A DNA stretch of 64,000 bases from Terebella lapidaria. Taxonomy: Eukaryota; Annelida; Polychaeta; Terebellida; Terebellidae. The stretch lies in NCBI GenBank assembly GCA_949152475.1, contig OX424567.1, forward strand, positions 29,475,402 to 29,539,401, in the 5' to 3' direction. The notes beneath the pieces are model-generated. The model searched no databases, had not been told where the DNA came from, and saw only the letters and a program-made list of their open reading frames with translations. The position numbers and the translations under genes are program-made. Below, piece after piece: positions 43,721-57,400 of the stretch (positions are counted from its first letter, which is position 1; every line of letters starts with the position of its first letter).

Positions 43721-46376
43721 TATACTGCACATGGAATTTGACAGTTTTTGTTGGACTTTGTATTTGCAAATGTTTGTTTTTCATGTTATAGATGCATATG
43801 ACACTGCATTCACTATGTCAAAACTCATCATATCGGACATGTCAAAGTGCATATTTTATGTCAAAAATATCTTGTGATATCAGAATGGCCTGCTTTTTGC
43901 CTATTGCATCTTAACCAGGCTTTCTCAGAATTCGACAAAAAGACCTTTCAACATATGGATACCCATCTATGTATATGCCCTGAGAAATTTCAGTATTGCA
44001 GCATGAACAAAAATTCAGTCCCTTTCATCAGCTACTTTTTCGCTGAGTACTAGCACCATATCTCACTATTAAAATACTAGTGTCTGTTAATGTTGCCCTT
44101 GGCAATATTACTCGGTAACACTTCGAGCATCACAAAACTTCCTACATGCCTATGTTTGCTAAGAACGGATATATGCATGTATATCAAAGTGACATTGTTA
44201 ACACTAGTTGTACTTCTAGATGTCTTGTGTATAGATTGTATTATGCTCCCAAAGCTCTTTCTGTATCGGCTATAGCATAAATACTTATGTACTAGTGACA
44301 GGCAGAGTTGGATATTTCTGTTGAGGATGTTATCTATAAAATCGGAAGTGTTTCCAGGTCATGTCAGACTACTTACTACTATAAGTGTTACTAGGCTATG
44401 GTGTTAGATCTGCATTTGGCAAATTAAACTACCAGTAATTAAGTGTGACTTTTCATCCTGCCTGATAGATAGACAGCTGATAGATGTTTGCTTGGTTATA
44501 TTGAGTTCATGATTTCTGAATTTGATATCATAATTTGAGCAATATGCCCTCTGACAGTTGAATATGATGTTGAATATAACTATAGGCTACCCTAACCCAA
44601 TTTCCCAATTACTCAATAATTTTCCAAACTCCCAATATACCTGACAATTTATTTCACTCTAAAGTCAAGTTCATCTGTCAGTGAAACACGCTTTTTGGCC
44701 GTAATTTTGTTTTGCATAATTGAATCAACTTGAAATTTTGTTTGTCTTAATTGGGTATCATGGCGAAATTTTTCACCGAATAAAGAATATCTGAAAAATT
44801 GAAAAAGTTGGTACTTGAGTTTACATCTTGATCGATTCCTTGATCACTCCCTGGTAACAGGATAAAAGGCAATAGTGTAAAATTTCACAAGCATGTCATG
44901 AGCAGGAAATAAACCAGGTGAGAGTGAGGGTTTCTGAAACATGAAAGGGGATGTGACTTCTTGTCACGGTTGCTTTAGGATGATAAATTCTTGTGGACGG
45001 AAGTTGATGGATATATGTCAAAAAGATGAAAGTATGAAAAAGTACTGTGATTGCATGGGCAGGGCAGGGGTGGGGATAACTGGAGCGAGTGGGATTTTGC
45101 TGAGGTTATTTTATGTGCAGATAAATGAGAGGCTGTGATATGTGCAGGGAAGATTGTGCATGCAAGAATATTGCAGGAAAAAAAACGGTACATCTCTATG
45201 TACTATCATTTCTGTACCTTTGTTGTACTGGCCGGTTAGACAGGGATTATTTAGGGAGATTGACATTGTGATGTTGCATGAACATGTATTACTTTGCACA
45301 ACTTCAAATTTGGAATATGTAGCCCTGTATGTCACATCGAAGTGTTTCCAAGCAGTATTTCACAATTACGAAATTGTTTGAATACATCACAAAAACAACA
45401 TGTTGCTTCATCATTACCAGCATATCCTGTGTAAACTGCTCTGCGTGTAATATGCTCAAAGTAGACTGAAGTTCATATGTATCTATCGACCGAGGAAAAT
45501 TGTTTTGCTGTGTTACTGTAGCCAACAGGCAATTTTCTGACCCAGTTTCTTATTTGGACTGTTTAACAAGTTACTCGTGCGGTCCTGATGAAGTGTTCAG
45601 ACATATCATAGTGCAAACAGCAATGTTTACATAAATGTTGAACGTCGTAGGAATATACACATGTATTTGCACAGCAGCCAGTGTACAATTAGTCTAGTCA
45701 AAACACAGAAGTCTTAATGATTTTTCACATGCAGGGATGTATCAATTACATTTATTGAAAATTGTTCACATCATCATATATCAAGAAAGTATGCATGCTA
45801 TGGTCGATTGTAAAATTGGTCCAAAATTATGAAAATTTTTGCAAGATGTTGCTAAACCATCGATGCCGAACAAAATGCTGCATTGACTACAAACCATCAT
45901 ACTGGCGTACAACGTACATATTTTTGCACTGAATGACCGATATCAATGTTCTCGAAGCAATATTTTCTCACTGAGCCGGGCACCGATGTGTCGTATTTTG
46001 CCATGCAATTTGATAAGATCGAGTGAGAATTATTCCCAGTCTCCTTGCAGATAACTCGATATTATTGCTGATCCGATGAATTGGCAGCCATGTCCTCCCT
46101 TTAGATGTCCAAGCTGATTGTATTATGAATGGCAGATCGGTTTTTGGATGGGTATCTTTTCGGCGAATGAGCAAAGATATTGAGAAAAATGACTTCTCTA
46201 AGAATCGGTTGTGTTTCTTTTAGTCATGCTAATATGGGAGATTGGTTTGTAGGGTATTTTTTTTTTTTCGCGAGAATGGTTATTACTAAATTTTGAATTT
46301 ATAAAGGGAGGCAAATTTTAGAGTTTTATAATGTTCCCTCAGGCATATCGGCATTGACGATCACCATTCCATTTTT
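43721..46376 (+). other. probable LASP first intron
   Basis: AT-rich, no supported exon. No sequence for the LASP N-terminal LIM half (Cys-x2-Cys ... His) was found between the gap and 48330. Confidence 0.5.
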
Positions 46377-47877
46377 AGGTTACCGGACCTTTGGTCCGAT
46401 AATTTATTGGCATGGCGTTGCGTCCGTCGTCCGTCCGTCCGTCTAGCCGTCCGTCCGTCCGTCCGGCGTTAACATTTTTATCTTTAAAGTTAACGATCGA
46501 ATCTTTCTGAAATTTTGCACAAAAATGCCTAAAAATATTTTGAGAAGGAGATATTTTTTTGTTTTTTGATTTTCGCATTTTTTTCAAAATGGCGGCCGTT
46601 TTTGTCGAAAAACGCTCAATTTTGGACTTTGACGGCCATTTTCTCAAAAACTGTCTGATCAGTTTTGAGTTTTTGGTTTCAAAAGATTCCCCTCATATAC
46701 CTCTGTGATATGTATAAGTTTGGTTGCCCTAAATCTGCCGGTTTCCGTGTGGCGGCCATTTTGAATTTTTGGCGGGTCGGCGTAAAAAAATTTTTTCGCC
46801 CCAAATCGCATTACTATCCATTTTGGGCCATTTCTAGGGCAAAAAAAATTTTCACCCTTTGAAAAAAATTTTGGACTTTTTTCCTTCATAATGGGAGCTG
46901 TCCGGACTGTACTCATAGAACGCTTGAAGATAGAGCTTAGAAATTGGCACTTTCAAATGGGAAGTCATATTTGGCGACTTGTGTGGTGACCTTGAATTTG
47001 ACCTTGGATGACCTTGAAAGGTCAAAACAGCCATTTTTGGGTCGAAAAACGCTCAAATTTGCACCTGGTCTGTATTTTCTCAAAAACTGTCTGATCAGTT
47101 TTGAGATTTTTGCTTAAGAAGATTCCTCTTATATACCTCTGTGACGTGTATAAGTTTTGTTGCCCTTGAATCGCCGATCTCAGTGTGGCGGCCATTTTGA
47201 ATTTTTGACGAGTCGGCGAAAAAAAAAATTTTCGCCCGAAATCGCATTACTATCCATTTTGGGCCATTTCTAGGCAAAAAAAATTTTTCACCCTTTGAAA
47301 AAAATTTTGGACTTAGAAAATTTTCGGCACTTTTTTCCTTCAAAAAGGGAGCTGTCCGGACTGTACTGATAGAACACTTGAAGATAGAGCTTAGAAATTG
47401 GCACTTTCAAATGGGAAGTCATATATGGCGACTTGTGTGGTGACCTTGAATTTGACCTTCGATGACCTTGAAAGGTCAGAACAGCCATTTTGGGGTCAAA
47501 AATGCCCAGATTTGCCTCTATAGATGAAATGCTTGCAGATAGAACTCATGTTTGCATTATGAACATATAGCAAGACATATATGGCACAACTAATGATGAC
47601 CTTGATCTTGACATCAGATGACCTTGAGTGCCAAATGTCTGACTCGTAATGTGTAAATTGACCTGAGCGGCCTAAACGATTCCACCCAGATATATCTTTG
47701 TATTATGAACATGTAATGGTGACATCGAAGTTCACACGGATGACCTTGATTGGTAAATCTCAAGGTCATTTGTTCACACTGCGAACCTTGATTGGTAAAT
47801 CTCAAGGTCTGTTACCTGCCAATGCTGCCATGGCCAAACCAAAATTGTCCGGTAACCTGTCTTAGCCTTTGGGCTAA
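46377..47877 (-). repeat. hairpin-ended repeat E2
   Basis: Reverse-orientation copy of E1, 1.5 kb. It runs from AGGTTACCGGACCTTTGGTC to TTAGCCTTTGGGCTAA. Both flanks are T-rich (TTTTT). A (CCGT)n microsatellite lies at 46424-46462. Confidence 0.82.
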
Positions 47878-48329
47878 TTTTTCCGTTGTCAATCCATTAT
47901 GTTGTGGAATAATTTATGTGTTTCATGGGAGACACATTTGCATGTTGATGTAATCATAATCACAAATGGTATACCATTATGCTAAAATGTAAATCACTTG
48001 TATTCATGATATTGATCGAAGTGCCCTGCGTTACGTAGTATAGTAGTAGTATAGTTCATTGACATAAACAATCATACTTTACATACACCTACATGTGTAT
48101 AGTTTCCATCCAATGACCATCACAAATATTTTGTGGGCGAACTGTGTCAAGACATCTATACATTACAATGTCAGTAGTCGACTTTCCCCAGAAATATGGT
48201 TTGGTAAATGTCTCGCTAGCCAGGCTTTCATTGATTAAAAATACTAGCGAGATGTTTGTTTACAATGTTTTTCATGACAAAGGTATCTACTCCGAGATTC
48301 ACCATATATTCTGTTTTGTATGTTTTCAG

Positions 48330-48424
48330 GTATGGCACAAGGCATGCTTTCGATGTTGGGAATGCAACATGGCCTTAAATATGAAAAATTACAAAGGCTA
48401 CGACAAAAAACCATATTGCAATGC
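48330..48424 (+). CDS. LASP1: LASP exon: LIM domain, middle
   Basis: Acceptor TATGTTTTCAG, donor GTGAGT. It encodes [18 protein letters not shown] and then [14 protein letters not shown]. Zinc ligands visible are His, Cys and Cys in H-x4-C-x2-C ([11 protein letters not shown]) and the Cys of PYC. Confidence 0.92.
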
Positions 48425-51400
48425 GTGAGTATGATGAATGAAATTTATTTAGTTCATTGTGTTCAAATAATTACAGGTAATAAGTGTATTCATCTTTAGC
48501 AAGTGAAATATTGTCATCATCAAAAAACACTTGCTAAAAGAATACTAGTATTAAGAGAAATAATTTTACAAAACCATCCATGTCAGATGTTTTGTAACGT
48601 CGTCATTCTAAACATTGATTATATTCTATACCCTTGTTGCTATGGTAACAGGCATTACCCTACAACACGTTTCACCGCTGTGGCAGACACTCCGGAAATG
48701 TCCAGAATAGCCGAAAATACAAAAATGCAAAGTCAGGTACGTAAAATTTGTGTCACTTTATTCTTTATCAAATTATACAAAATGACGATATTTGCTTGAC
48801 TGCGTGGTAAGTTCAAAATTCTGTCTTACAAAATATTTATAAAAGAAAAGTTTTAAAAGAAAATTGGACACTTGTTACATGAAGCGTAAGCGGATCAGTG
48901 ATGAACTGGTCTGTTTACGATGTTCATAATAAATTGGTGCATCCATATGTATCATATTGCAGCAGCACAACAAAAATTCATTCATTATCGTTTAATGAAA
49001 ATGTTTTGCTAGGTGCTCAGTGTTTGCTTTCAGATCCAGTATCACGAAGACTTTGAGAAGTCTAAAGGAAAGTTTACTGTAGTCGATGATGACCCGGAAA
49101 CTCTGCGAATTCGGAAAAATACGCAAAACCAGAGTGCGGTACAGAGAACTATGTCTATTGCGAATGCCTCCACTAAATATTAAATATTGTGTTTGATTTG
49201 TCAGATCCGCGAATGTCCGCAATTCCCTCTATTTCACTCCCGGCCTTGCGTTTGTTTGTAAATGTTTGGATATTTGTGCATGCATTAATGCATGTTTTGT
49301 CCTGTGTCCAATGGTATTAATCTAATACGCTGCCATTTTGACAAATTTTAAACAACAATTTTCTGGCCACCTGAGATTTTTGTAAATTTTTTAGATTGTA
49401 CATGAACATTCATTTATAAATCCAATCGTAGTGTAAAAGTTCTTCATTCTTTGTAGCACATGAAAAATTGGAAATAAATTGAAAACCATGATTACAAAAT
49501 TCATCACTGCTCTATGATCACGGAAATATTGATGTCTGAAGACATAATGCCGTGGTTTCAATATAAATTTTCTGTAGACTTGAGAAATCTCGGCAATCAT
49601 TATGTGCAAGTTTATTGTACACTTCTATTGTTAAAATTATGTTTTACTCTGGGATAATGTAAGATTTGCAATTATCCACTCTCAAACTCTGCACATCCCA
49701 ATTTTACATGTTCTAGAAATATATTTCCTCATACAATTAATTTTGTTAATACACGATCACCATTTGCCATTCAGTATAACTTCAACAGCACATGACTGTA
49801 TATATACAGGCTGCAGGCACTGAACCAATACCCAATAGAAAGCATTTGCTCATGTGCACTGAAATTGCAGTGACTGTTTAAATCATTTTACAAACTGACG
49901 AACAACTTGAAATTGCGTGTACTAGTAAGCAAATATGACTAATGCGTGAGGAAGTAATGGACATTCTACATTTGACTTCTAAAATCGTCCGTGTGAGAAT
50001 TCTGTGTTCCCAGTTTGTTGTTGTTTACAACTGTGTGAAACCGCATGTAGGTCTATTGTACTGTATTGTAAATATGGTGCACATTTGAAATTTTTATTGC
50101 AAGATTGAATTAAATTAACTTATTTGGAAAGGTGTTATTATCCTTATAGATATGTAGTATATAATTTGAGTATACATGTAACAGTATCTATTGCAGTGGA
50201 GCATCTGTTGCTTTATGATTATGCATGAACTTGATTGAAGGAAAATTAGGTGCAGCTACATTTCCTTTTCAGGTATCGTATCACGATGACTTTGAGAAAA
50301 GTCGGGGCAAATATTCTTTTGTAGCGGATGATTTGGAGCTGGCAAGGCAGCGGCAACTACAAAATGATATTAGTATGGTAAAAATGTAACCAAATGCATG
50401 TTCTTTCCAGGGTTTTTTTTTGCATACAGTTGCAGTGATTTTTGACAGTTGCGGGTTCCAGTTCTTTGCAAAATTTTTCAAAATAAATATGTACGACTGC
50501 ATTTTGCAAGAGAGAGAGAAGTTAACCAATGTTGATAATTTTGATATTTGATTCAGTTGATATAATTTTGTTCATTCCGTGCCTTTGGCTCATACATGTT
50601 TGTTTGGTATTGGATTGCAAAACATCTCATAAAAAAAAATTATTGTTTTATCTTGAATGCATTTTGAAACAGCCAATTGCAGCATATACCATGTATCTTG
50701 ACACAAAGCTTTCACAGAACAAACCAACATGCATGTGAATTTTTGAAACTCAAAACAGATGTTTTTAAAAATTCATGTATTCCTGGGAATCTAACAAATT
50801 ATTCAATGTCATGTCGATTGCTTTTGAAGTTAAGCTTCTAGTTTAACAGTGTGTAATTGCGATGATACGATGTGTTGTACCTACTGAATGTTTCAGATGT
50901 AGCTGAAAGTTTTTATACCTGAACCTGAAATATGTTGTGATTTTATTATAATACTTTTGTTGTTAAAATACAAAATTATTCAATACAATTTATTCAAAGT
51001 TATGTCATTGTTTTACCCAACAGGTGAAATACCATGAAGATTTTGAAAAGAACATCAAGGGTTCAAAGATACAGGTAGGCGTTTTGTTCTGGTATGTAAA
51101 ATAACTAAATTTATGTATGTATACTAACAAGCATAGTAGGATTTCATAAAATACGATTAAACTATTGTTTTATTTTCAAATCTGACCAAATTTCGTTTAA
51201 CAAGCATTTTATGAATGAACAATTTCCTCGAAATATTTATTTTATTGACATAAATCTAGGAATCTACCTGTCAGGAGTCAAACCCAATATTAACCCTTGT
51301 AATCCCGATCACGTTGACTATTAACCCTCGCCGCTCCAGGTTGCGGACGACCCAGAGACCCTGAGAATCAAAGCCAGTACCAATGTCATCAGTGGTGTCG

Positions 51401-54400
51401 AGTACAAGGGACTTCGAGAGAGGACCAACGATATGGAGGCCAGAAGATCATCACTCCAGCAAGGTGCGTACTTGTACCGGGTTTTCCCATGGGATCGGGT
51501 TTCCCCGGTTTCGGGGTTTGTGATTTTACCAAAGTCGGTTATGAGGTTTTTAAGATGTGGGTGGTTTTAAGGTTTTCGGGGGGGTGGGGGGGGGGGTTTA
51601 CTGGGTTTGGTTTGGAGTGTTATATTTTGTTTGTAAAGTTAGATTTTTTTGCAGTTTCACGGTTATGTTTGATTTTCTAGAAAACTTAGTGCCACAGGTT
51701 GATGTTTTCATACTGAAAGCATGACTTACATCAACTTTTTGTTTGAGTTGAGAACAATTTTCATGATCGTAGCCTTATAGTGTCACTTTCAGCAGAAATG
51801 ATGGTTAGTTTATGGAAAAATGATCAAATTCCTGTCTTTTCTTCTGCCATTACACCTCTGCTTGCATATATCCAAATGTATATTCCAATTCTATTTATGA
51901 AACAAGTATAATGTGGTTGAATATATTCAGATTGCTTCTGCTTTTTCTGGTTATATCTGTACATTGTCAATATTACTCGATCATGGTGCATATTATTCAT
52001 CGTATTTCACTCTCAACAAAAGTTGCACTTCCTAATGATGAAAATCAACCCAAAAGTCAATAATATTTGAATTTTAGATTATTTCCAGAGGTTTCATGGC
52101 AGAAGAAATGTTTTCACATCGCCAGTTTTCAATCCATCCATGCATATTCATGTTCAACTCATGAATACTAATGAATGCTTCGGCTAGATTGGAATTCATT
52201 TACACTGACGACATTATTTCAACGTTTTTTAGTATCTTAATTACTAAACGACCTTTATTCCACAATAACTACTTTTGTTTTCGCAGATGCGCCCATGTTG
52301 TAAATAACATCTGTTGTCAATAACAACTAATAATATGTTATATGATTGACCGTTCAGTAGCGTTTAAGTTAATTATGCTTTTGGTTTCTCTATTTGTTTG
52401 TTTTTTCCTCCCATCGTTTATTATTTCCACTCCTACCCCGAACCTATCCCAAAACCCTTTCCCAAACCCCGATCCCATAGATGACGATATCGCGAGGGAA
52501 AACCCCAAGCGAATCTCGGGCTATGACCCGACAAAAGTCGGAGGTATGCGTATGATGGCACCGGCGGCCGCGGCGGAGCCCGCAGCTAACCCCTCGCCGT
52601 ATTCCAATAAGAATATCGGCCATTCTACTGTGTATAGCTCGCAAGGAAAAGGTAAATTCTGTCATGGCGGATTGGGGAATGAAAATTTTTTCTTGGTGAA
52701 AAATTAAAATTTCTATACGTGATTAGTAATTTCTTGCAACATTTTAGGGTATGTTGTACATTTAGGAATATTTGTACAGTGGTATTTAAGGATACAGTAT
52801 TAGATTTTTTTTTCACTAGTTCTATTTACAAAGAGTTGTATTATATAATGTTATTCCTTCTGTTACGTTTTCAACAGATGGTAAGAGTTTACCGGTATAG
52901 TATATGTTACTATGGTAACAGCTTCACTATGCTTACATTTCTTGGATATACAGATTTATAACCAAGACGACAATATTATCAGTAAAATGTACGGAATGTT
53001 GCTGAATGTGACTTGTATGACATTTGCATTGTTGATAACTAATATCTGTTATCTCAATTGATTATAATATCAAAATTACATTTTTTATGAAAATATTAAA
53101 AGTTTCAAAGGTGTATTTGTTTGGGTTTTTGATCTCTTCATAAAACTTTTGGTATTTTGTACTAAAATGAAAAAAAAAATTCCGAGCCTTGGTCTGAGAG
53201 CAAGATATTCAGTCTTTACTAAATTATATTGGAAATGTGCACTAATGCATATTCCTGTAAATGCGTTCAATATTGGTGACCTTGGGAAGCACAGCTACAG
53301 TTTTCAACTTAGTTTCGTGATTTCCCATATAACCACAATGGAAAATCATGTTTACACATATCAATATATTATGGATGTGATTACGATGCAAGCTATGCAT
53401 ATTTAGAATGTTCCAGAGAACTTGTATCTTTAAAAATGTGGAGGGATATTTTGACTGATTTATAGCCTTGATCAATGCTGAAGTAAATCAGTAGTATTAG
53501 TAAACTTGATCTGGCTTATAGCTTTTTTGGAAATAAAAAACAATGTTATAATATTTATTGATTTGGTAACTGCTGCTAGTTTGCAACACACAATTGCTTT
53601 TATCTGCATACAAAAAAGCCAATGTAAAATTACTCATAAAATTGCTGAGAAAACTGTGCTAATAAAGCAAATATTCCCCCCGCAGTGGAGCAGAGCGGTA
53701 ATAAGAGGGTCGGCTCAATTGCGGACTACGACCCGCTGAATGAGAACTTTGGCTCGCTGCAGCACGGCTACGCCCCCGCAAGCACGATGAGTCAGACTCA
53801 GCAATGGGAAGAGACGATACCAGAGCCGGCGCCACAGAACCACAACAGTACGTACGCGCGCCGCCGTCTCGGGGAGTTAATGCGCGAAGACGGGCGGCAA
53901 TGCTTTTTGAGTGTTCACTTGAAGTGTTGAAATTAAGTGTCGCAAAATTGTTTGTGATGATAAGTTGGTGTGTTAATGATTATTAAATCTACTCGTGAAA
54001 TTGAAATCGGAAATTTTTGAACATTTTGTAAATTGATATATGTGTGTTGCTTGAAATGACATTTGTGTTACGAACTTTTGGCCTTGTTTCCAGTGCGTCA
54101 TTTGTGCATGTTTTACGATCCTAGATGTTTGTTCTTATACTACCCAAAACCTACTGATCTCTAATATACCAAAGTTTGCAATTAAATGACAAAATAAAGG
54201 TAAAAATACCATAATTGCATAAGCGCATGTGAATTAAATGTATCCCCCCATCCACAATAATTCTACTGCATTTTCTCCCAAACATCACCACCCCACCCCA
54301 TCCAACCACAGCCCCCCACCAACCCTCGCACTACCCTCCTAGATCGGACCCGCCCCCACAGAACCGGCCCCCCTCCCCGGACCCCCCACAGCATCAGTAT

Positions 54401-57400
54401 GCGCCTGAGCCTAGCTATAACCCGCCTCCACAGGGATACGCGCCCAGGGACTCGCACGGTCAACGCTATGAAGAAGGTGTGCTCGCTAACGGGCGACTAA
54501 TCAGCGACTAACAGAGGACAGATTAGTTCTATGTTTGCTGTGATAGTCTAACCATTAATCGTGATTTTACGTTTAACACCCCCATAGCACACAGCACTAG
54601 AAATCTTAGATGCTTCATGCACCTAGTGGTTTTAACTTTCACTTTCCGTTTGATGACTTTTGTTTTCCAGGTCTGCCAAGTTGAACATTACTTTAATTTA
54701 TAAATGTCTAGAGATTTACCAGTACATGTAGTAGTGTGGTAGTTAATAATCTACCAGCATATATAGATGTCATATTTTATTTAATTTTTATCCCAATATA
54801 TGTTACTCAAGTCATTCTGAAGTGGCGATTTCACTTATTTTTTCAAAAAATTTTATTTGGAATCGTAAACTCTATGATGTTTGGCAAAGGAACATCTCAT
54901 CTTGGATTTGTAGACACGCTTGAAATTTGATCATTGTGGGAATACCTACTTCAGACATGGCTTGAACATTTTGATAATTTTTTTGTTCAACGTTAGGTGT
55001 GCCTCTCCGTATAGATTCATTCTCAACAGTTGAATATGTTCTGTTGTATAGAATACAAAATACAAATACACATGTACCTTACTGCCTAACAAATATTTAT
55101 TCTCTGAAATTCACAAGCATGTCGTGCAAAGCATTTACTAACAACGCAAAGCTTTGAAAACATATTAATTTCAAAATTATAATGAACACTTCACCACCGT
55201 CACCAAAGACGGACCATTCAAGAGAGAAAGGGTCGTGCTCAGAGAAATCTGCCCTGTTGTCTGTCATCCTCAAAAAATAAGCGGCATGAAAATTTGAAGG
55301 AAATTACTAGTATATGTATAAATCGCTTATATTACAGAGGAAGAAATTATGAGAAGACAGATATCTCGAGCAAGTTCAGGTATAATATTGTTATTGTGAC
55401 ATGGTGCCGCGCGTCTGTCTTGCTAGAGCTACGAAAATTATTCAAGATGGCTGAATTCATTAAAATTTAGTATTTTAAGATATTACCGGTAATAGGATAG
55501 GCAAATTTCTGAAATTCTGTATATTTGATATTTAAGATATCTATACCAGTTCAGCATGATTCAAATATGGCCAAAACTGCCGAAATGATATGTACATTGT
55601 TAACAACTTGCTTCTGTAATCCTACAGCTCTCTCGCATATACATCTTTCGCTTGCTGTCAAAAACTGCCAAATGTTTTATCTGTCTTCTGCCTAACTGAG
55701 AAAATGTACAGTAATTTAAAAACGATGATTTGGAATGATACTTTTTTCTTCGAAATTTCAAAAGCTATGAATATTACTTAGTTCCTCGACTGTGGATATA
55801 GACAGAGCATTCCAGAAATGCATACAGAAGATATTACGTTGTATTATGCTAGGGTCTGATACTTGTTTTCAGCTTTTGATATCAGTGTCTTTGTTATATT
55901 GTTAGTAATGTTAGTTAGGCTGTTAGTAAGTCTTTTGTTTATCGTAAATCTGTATATATTTTATCATCATTATGCTACGGTATGTGTTGTGTATATGGAG
56001 AATCAAGACTTTTTAGGTTACCGGACCTTTGGTCCGATAACCTATTGGCATGGCATTGCGTCCGTCGTCCGTCCGTCCGTCCGTCCGTCCGTCCGTCCGG
56101 CGTTAACATTTTTATCTTTAAAGTTAACGATCGAATCTTTCTGAAATTTTGCACAAAAATGCCTAAAAATATTTTGAGAAGGAGGTATTTTTTTGTTTTT
56201 TGATTTTCGCATTTTTTTTCAAAATGGCGGCCGTCTTTGTCGAAAAACGCTGAATTTTGGACTTTGACGGCCATTTTCTCAAAAACTGTCTGATCAGTTT
56301 TGAGTTTTTGGTTTCAAAAGATTCCCCTCATATACCACTGTGATATGTATAAGTTTGGTTGCCCTAAATCTGCCGGTTTTCGTGTGGCGGCCATTTTGAA
56401 TTTTTGGCGGGTCGGCGAAAAAAATTTTTTTCGCCCCAGATCGCATTACTATCCATTTTGGGCCATTTCTAGAGCAAAAAAAAATTTTCACCCTTTGAAA
56501 AAAATTTTGGACTTAGAAAATTTTCGGCACTTTTTCCCTTCATAATGGGAGCTGTCCGGACTGTACTCATAGAACGCTTGAAGATAGAGCTTAGAAATTG
56601 GCACTTTCAAATGGGAAGTCATATATGGCGACTTGTGTGGTGACCTTGAATTTGACCTTGGATGACCTTGAAAGGTCAAAACAGCCATTTTGGGGTCGAA
56701 AAACGCTCAAATTTGCACCTGGTCTGTATTTTCTCAAAAACTCTCTGATCAGTTTTGAGATTTTTGCTTAAAAAGATTCCTCTTATATACCTCTGCGACG
56801 TGTATAAGTTTTGTTGCCCTTGAATCGCCGATCTCAGTGTGGCGGCCATTTTGAATTTTTGACGAGTCGGCGAAAAAAAATTTTTTCGCCCCAAATAACA
56901 TTACTATCCATTTTGGGCCATTTCTAGGCAAAAAAAAAATTTCACCCTTTGAAAAAAATTTTGGACTTAGAACATTTTCGGCACTTTTTTCCTTCATAAT
57001 GGGAACTGTCAGGACTGTACTCATAGAACGCTTGAAGATAGAGCTTAGAAATTGGCACTTTCAAATCGGAAGTCATATATGGCGACTTGTGTGGTGACCT
57101 TGAATTTGACCTTGGATGACCTTGAAAGGTCAAAACAGCCATTTTGGGGTCAAAAAATGCCCAGATTTGCCTTTGTAGATGAAATGCTTGCAGATAGAGC
57201 TCCTGTTTGCATTATGAACATATAGGAAGACATATATGGCACAACTAATGATGACCTTGAACTTGACGTCAGATGACCTTGAGTGCCAAATGTCTGACTT
57301 GGAATGTGTAAATTGACCTGAGCGGCCTAAACGATTCCACCCAACATATAGAATATCAAATGCCGCACACATACATGTAATGGTTACATCGAAGTTCATA

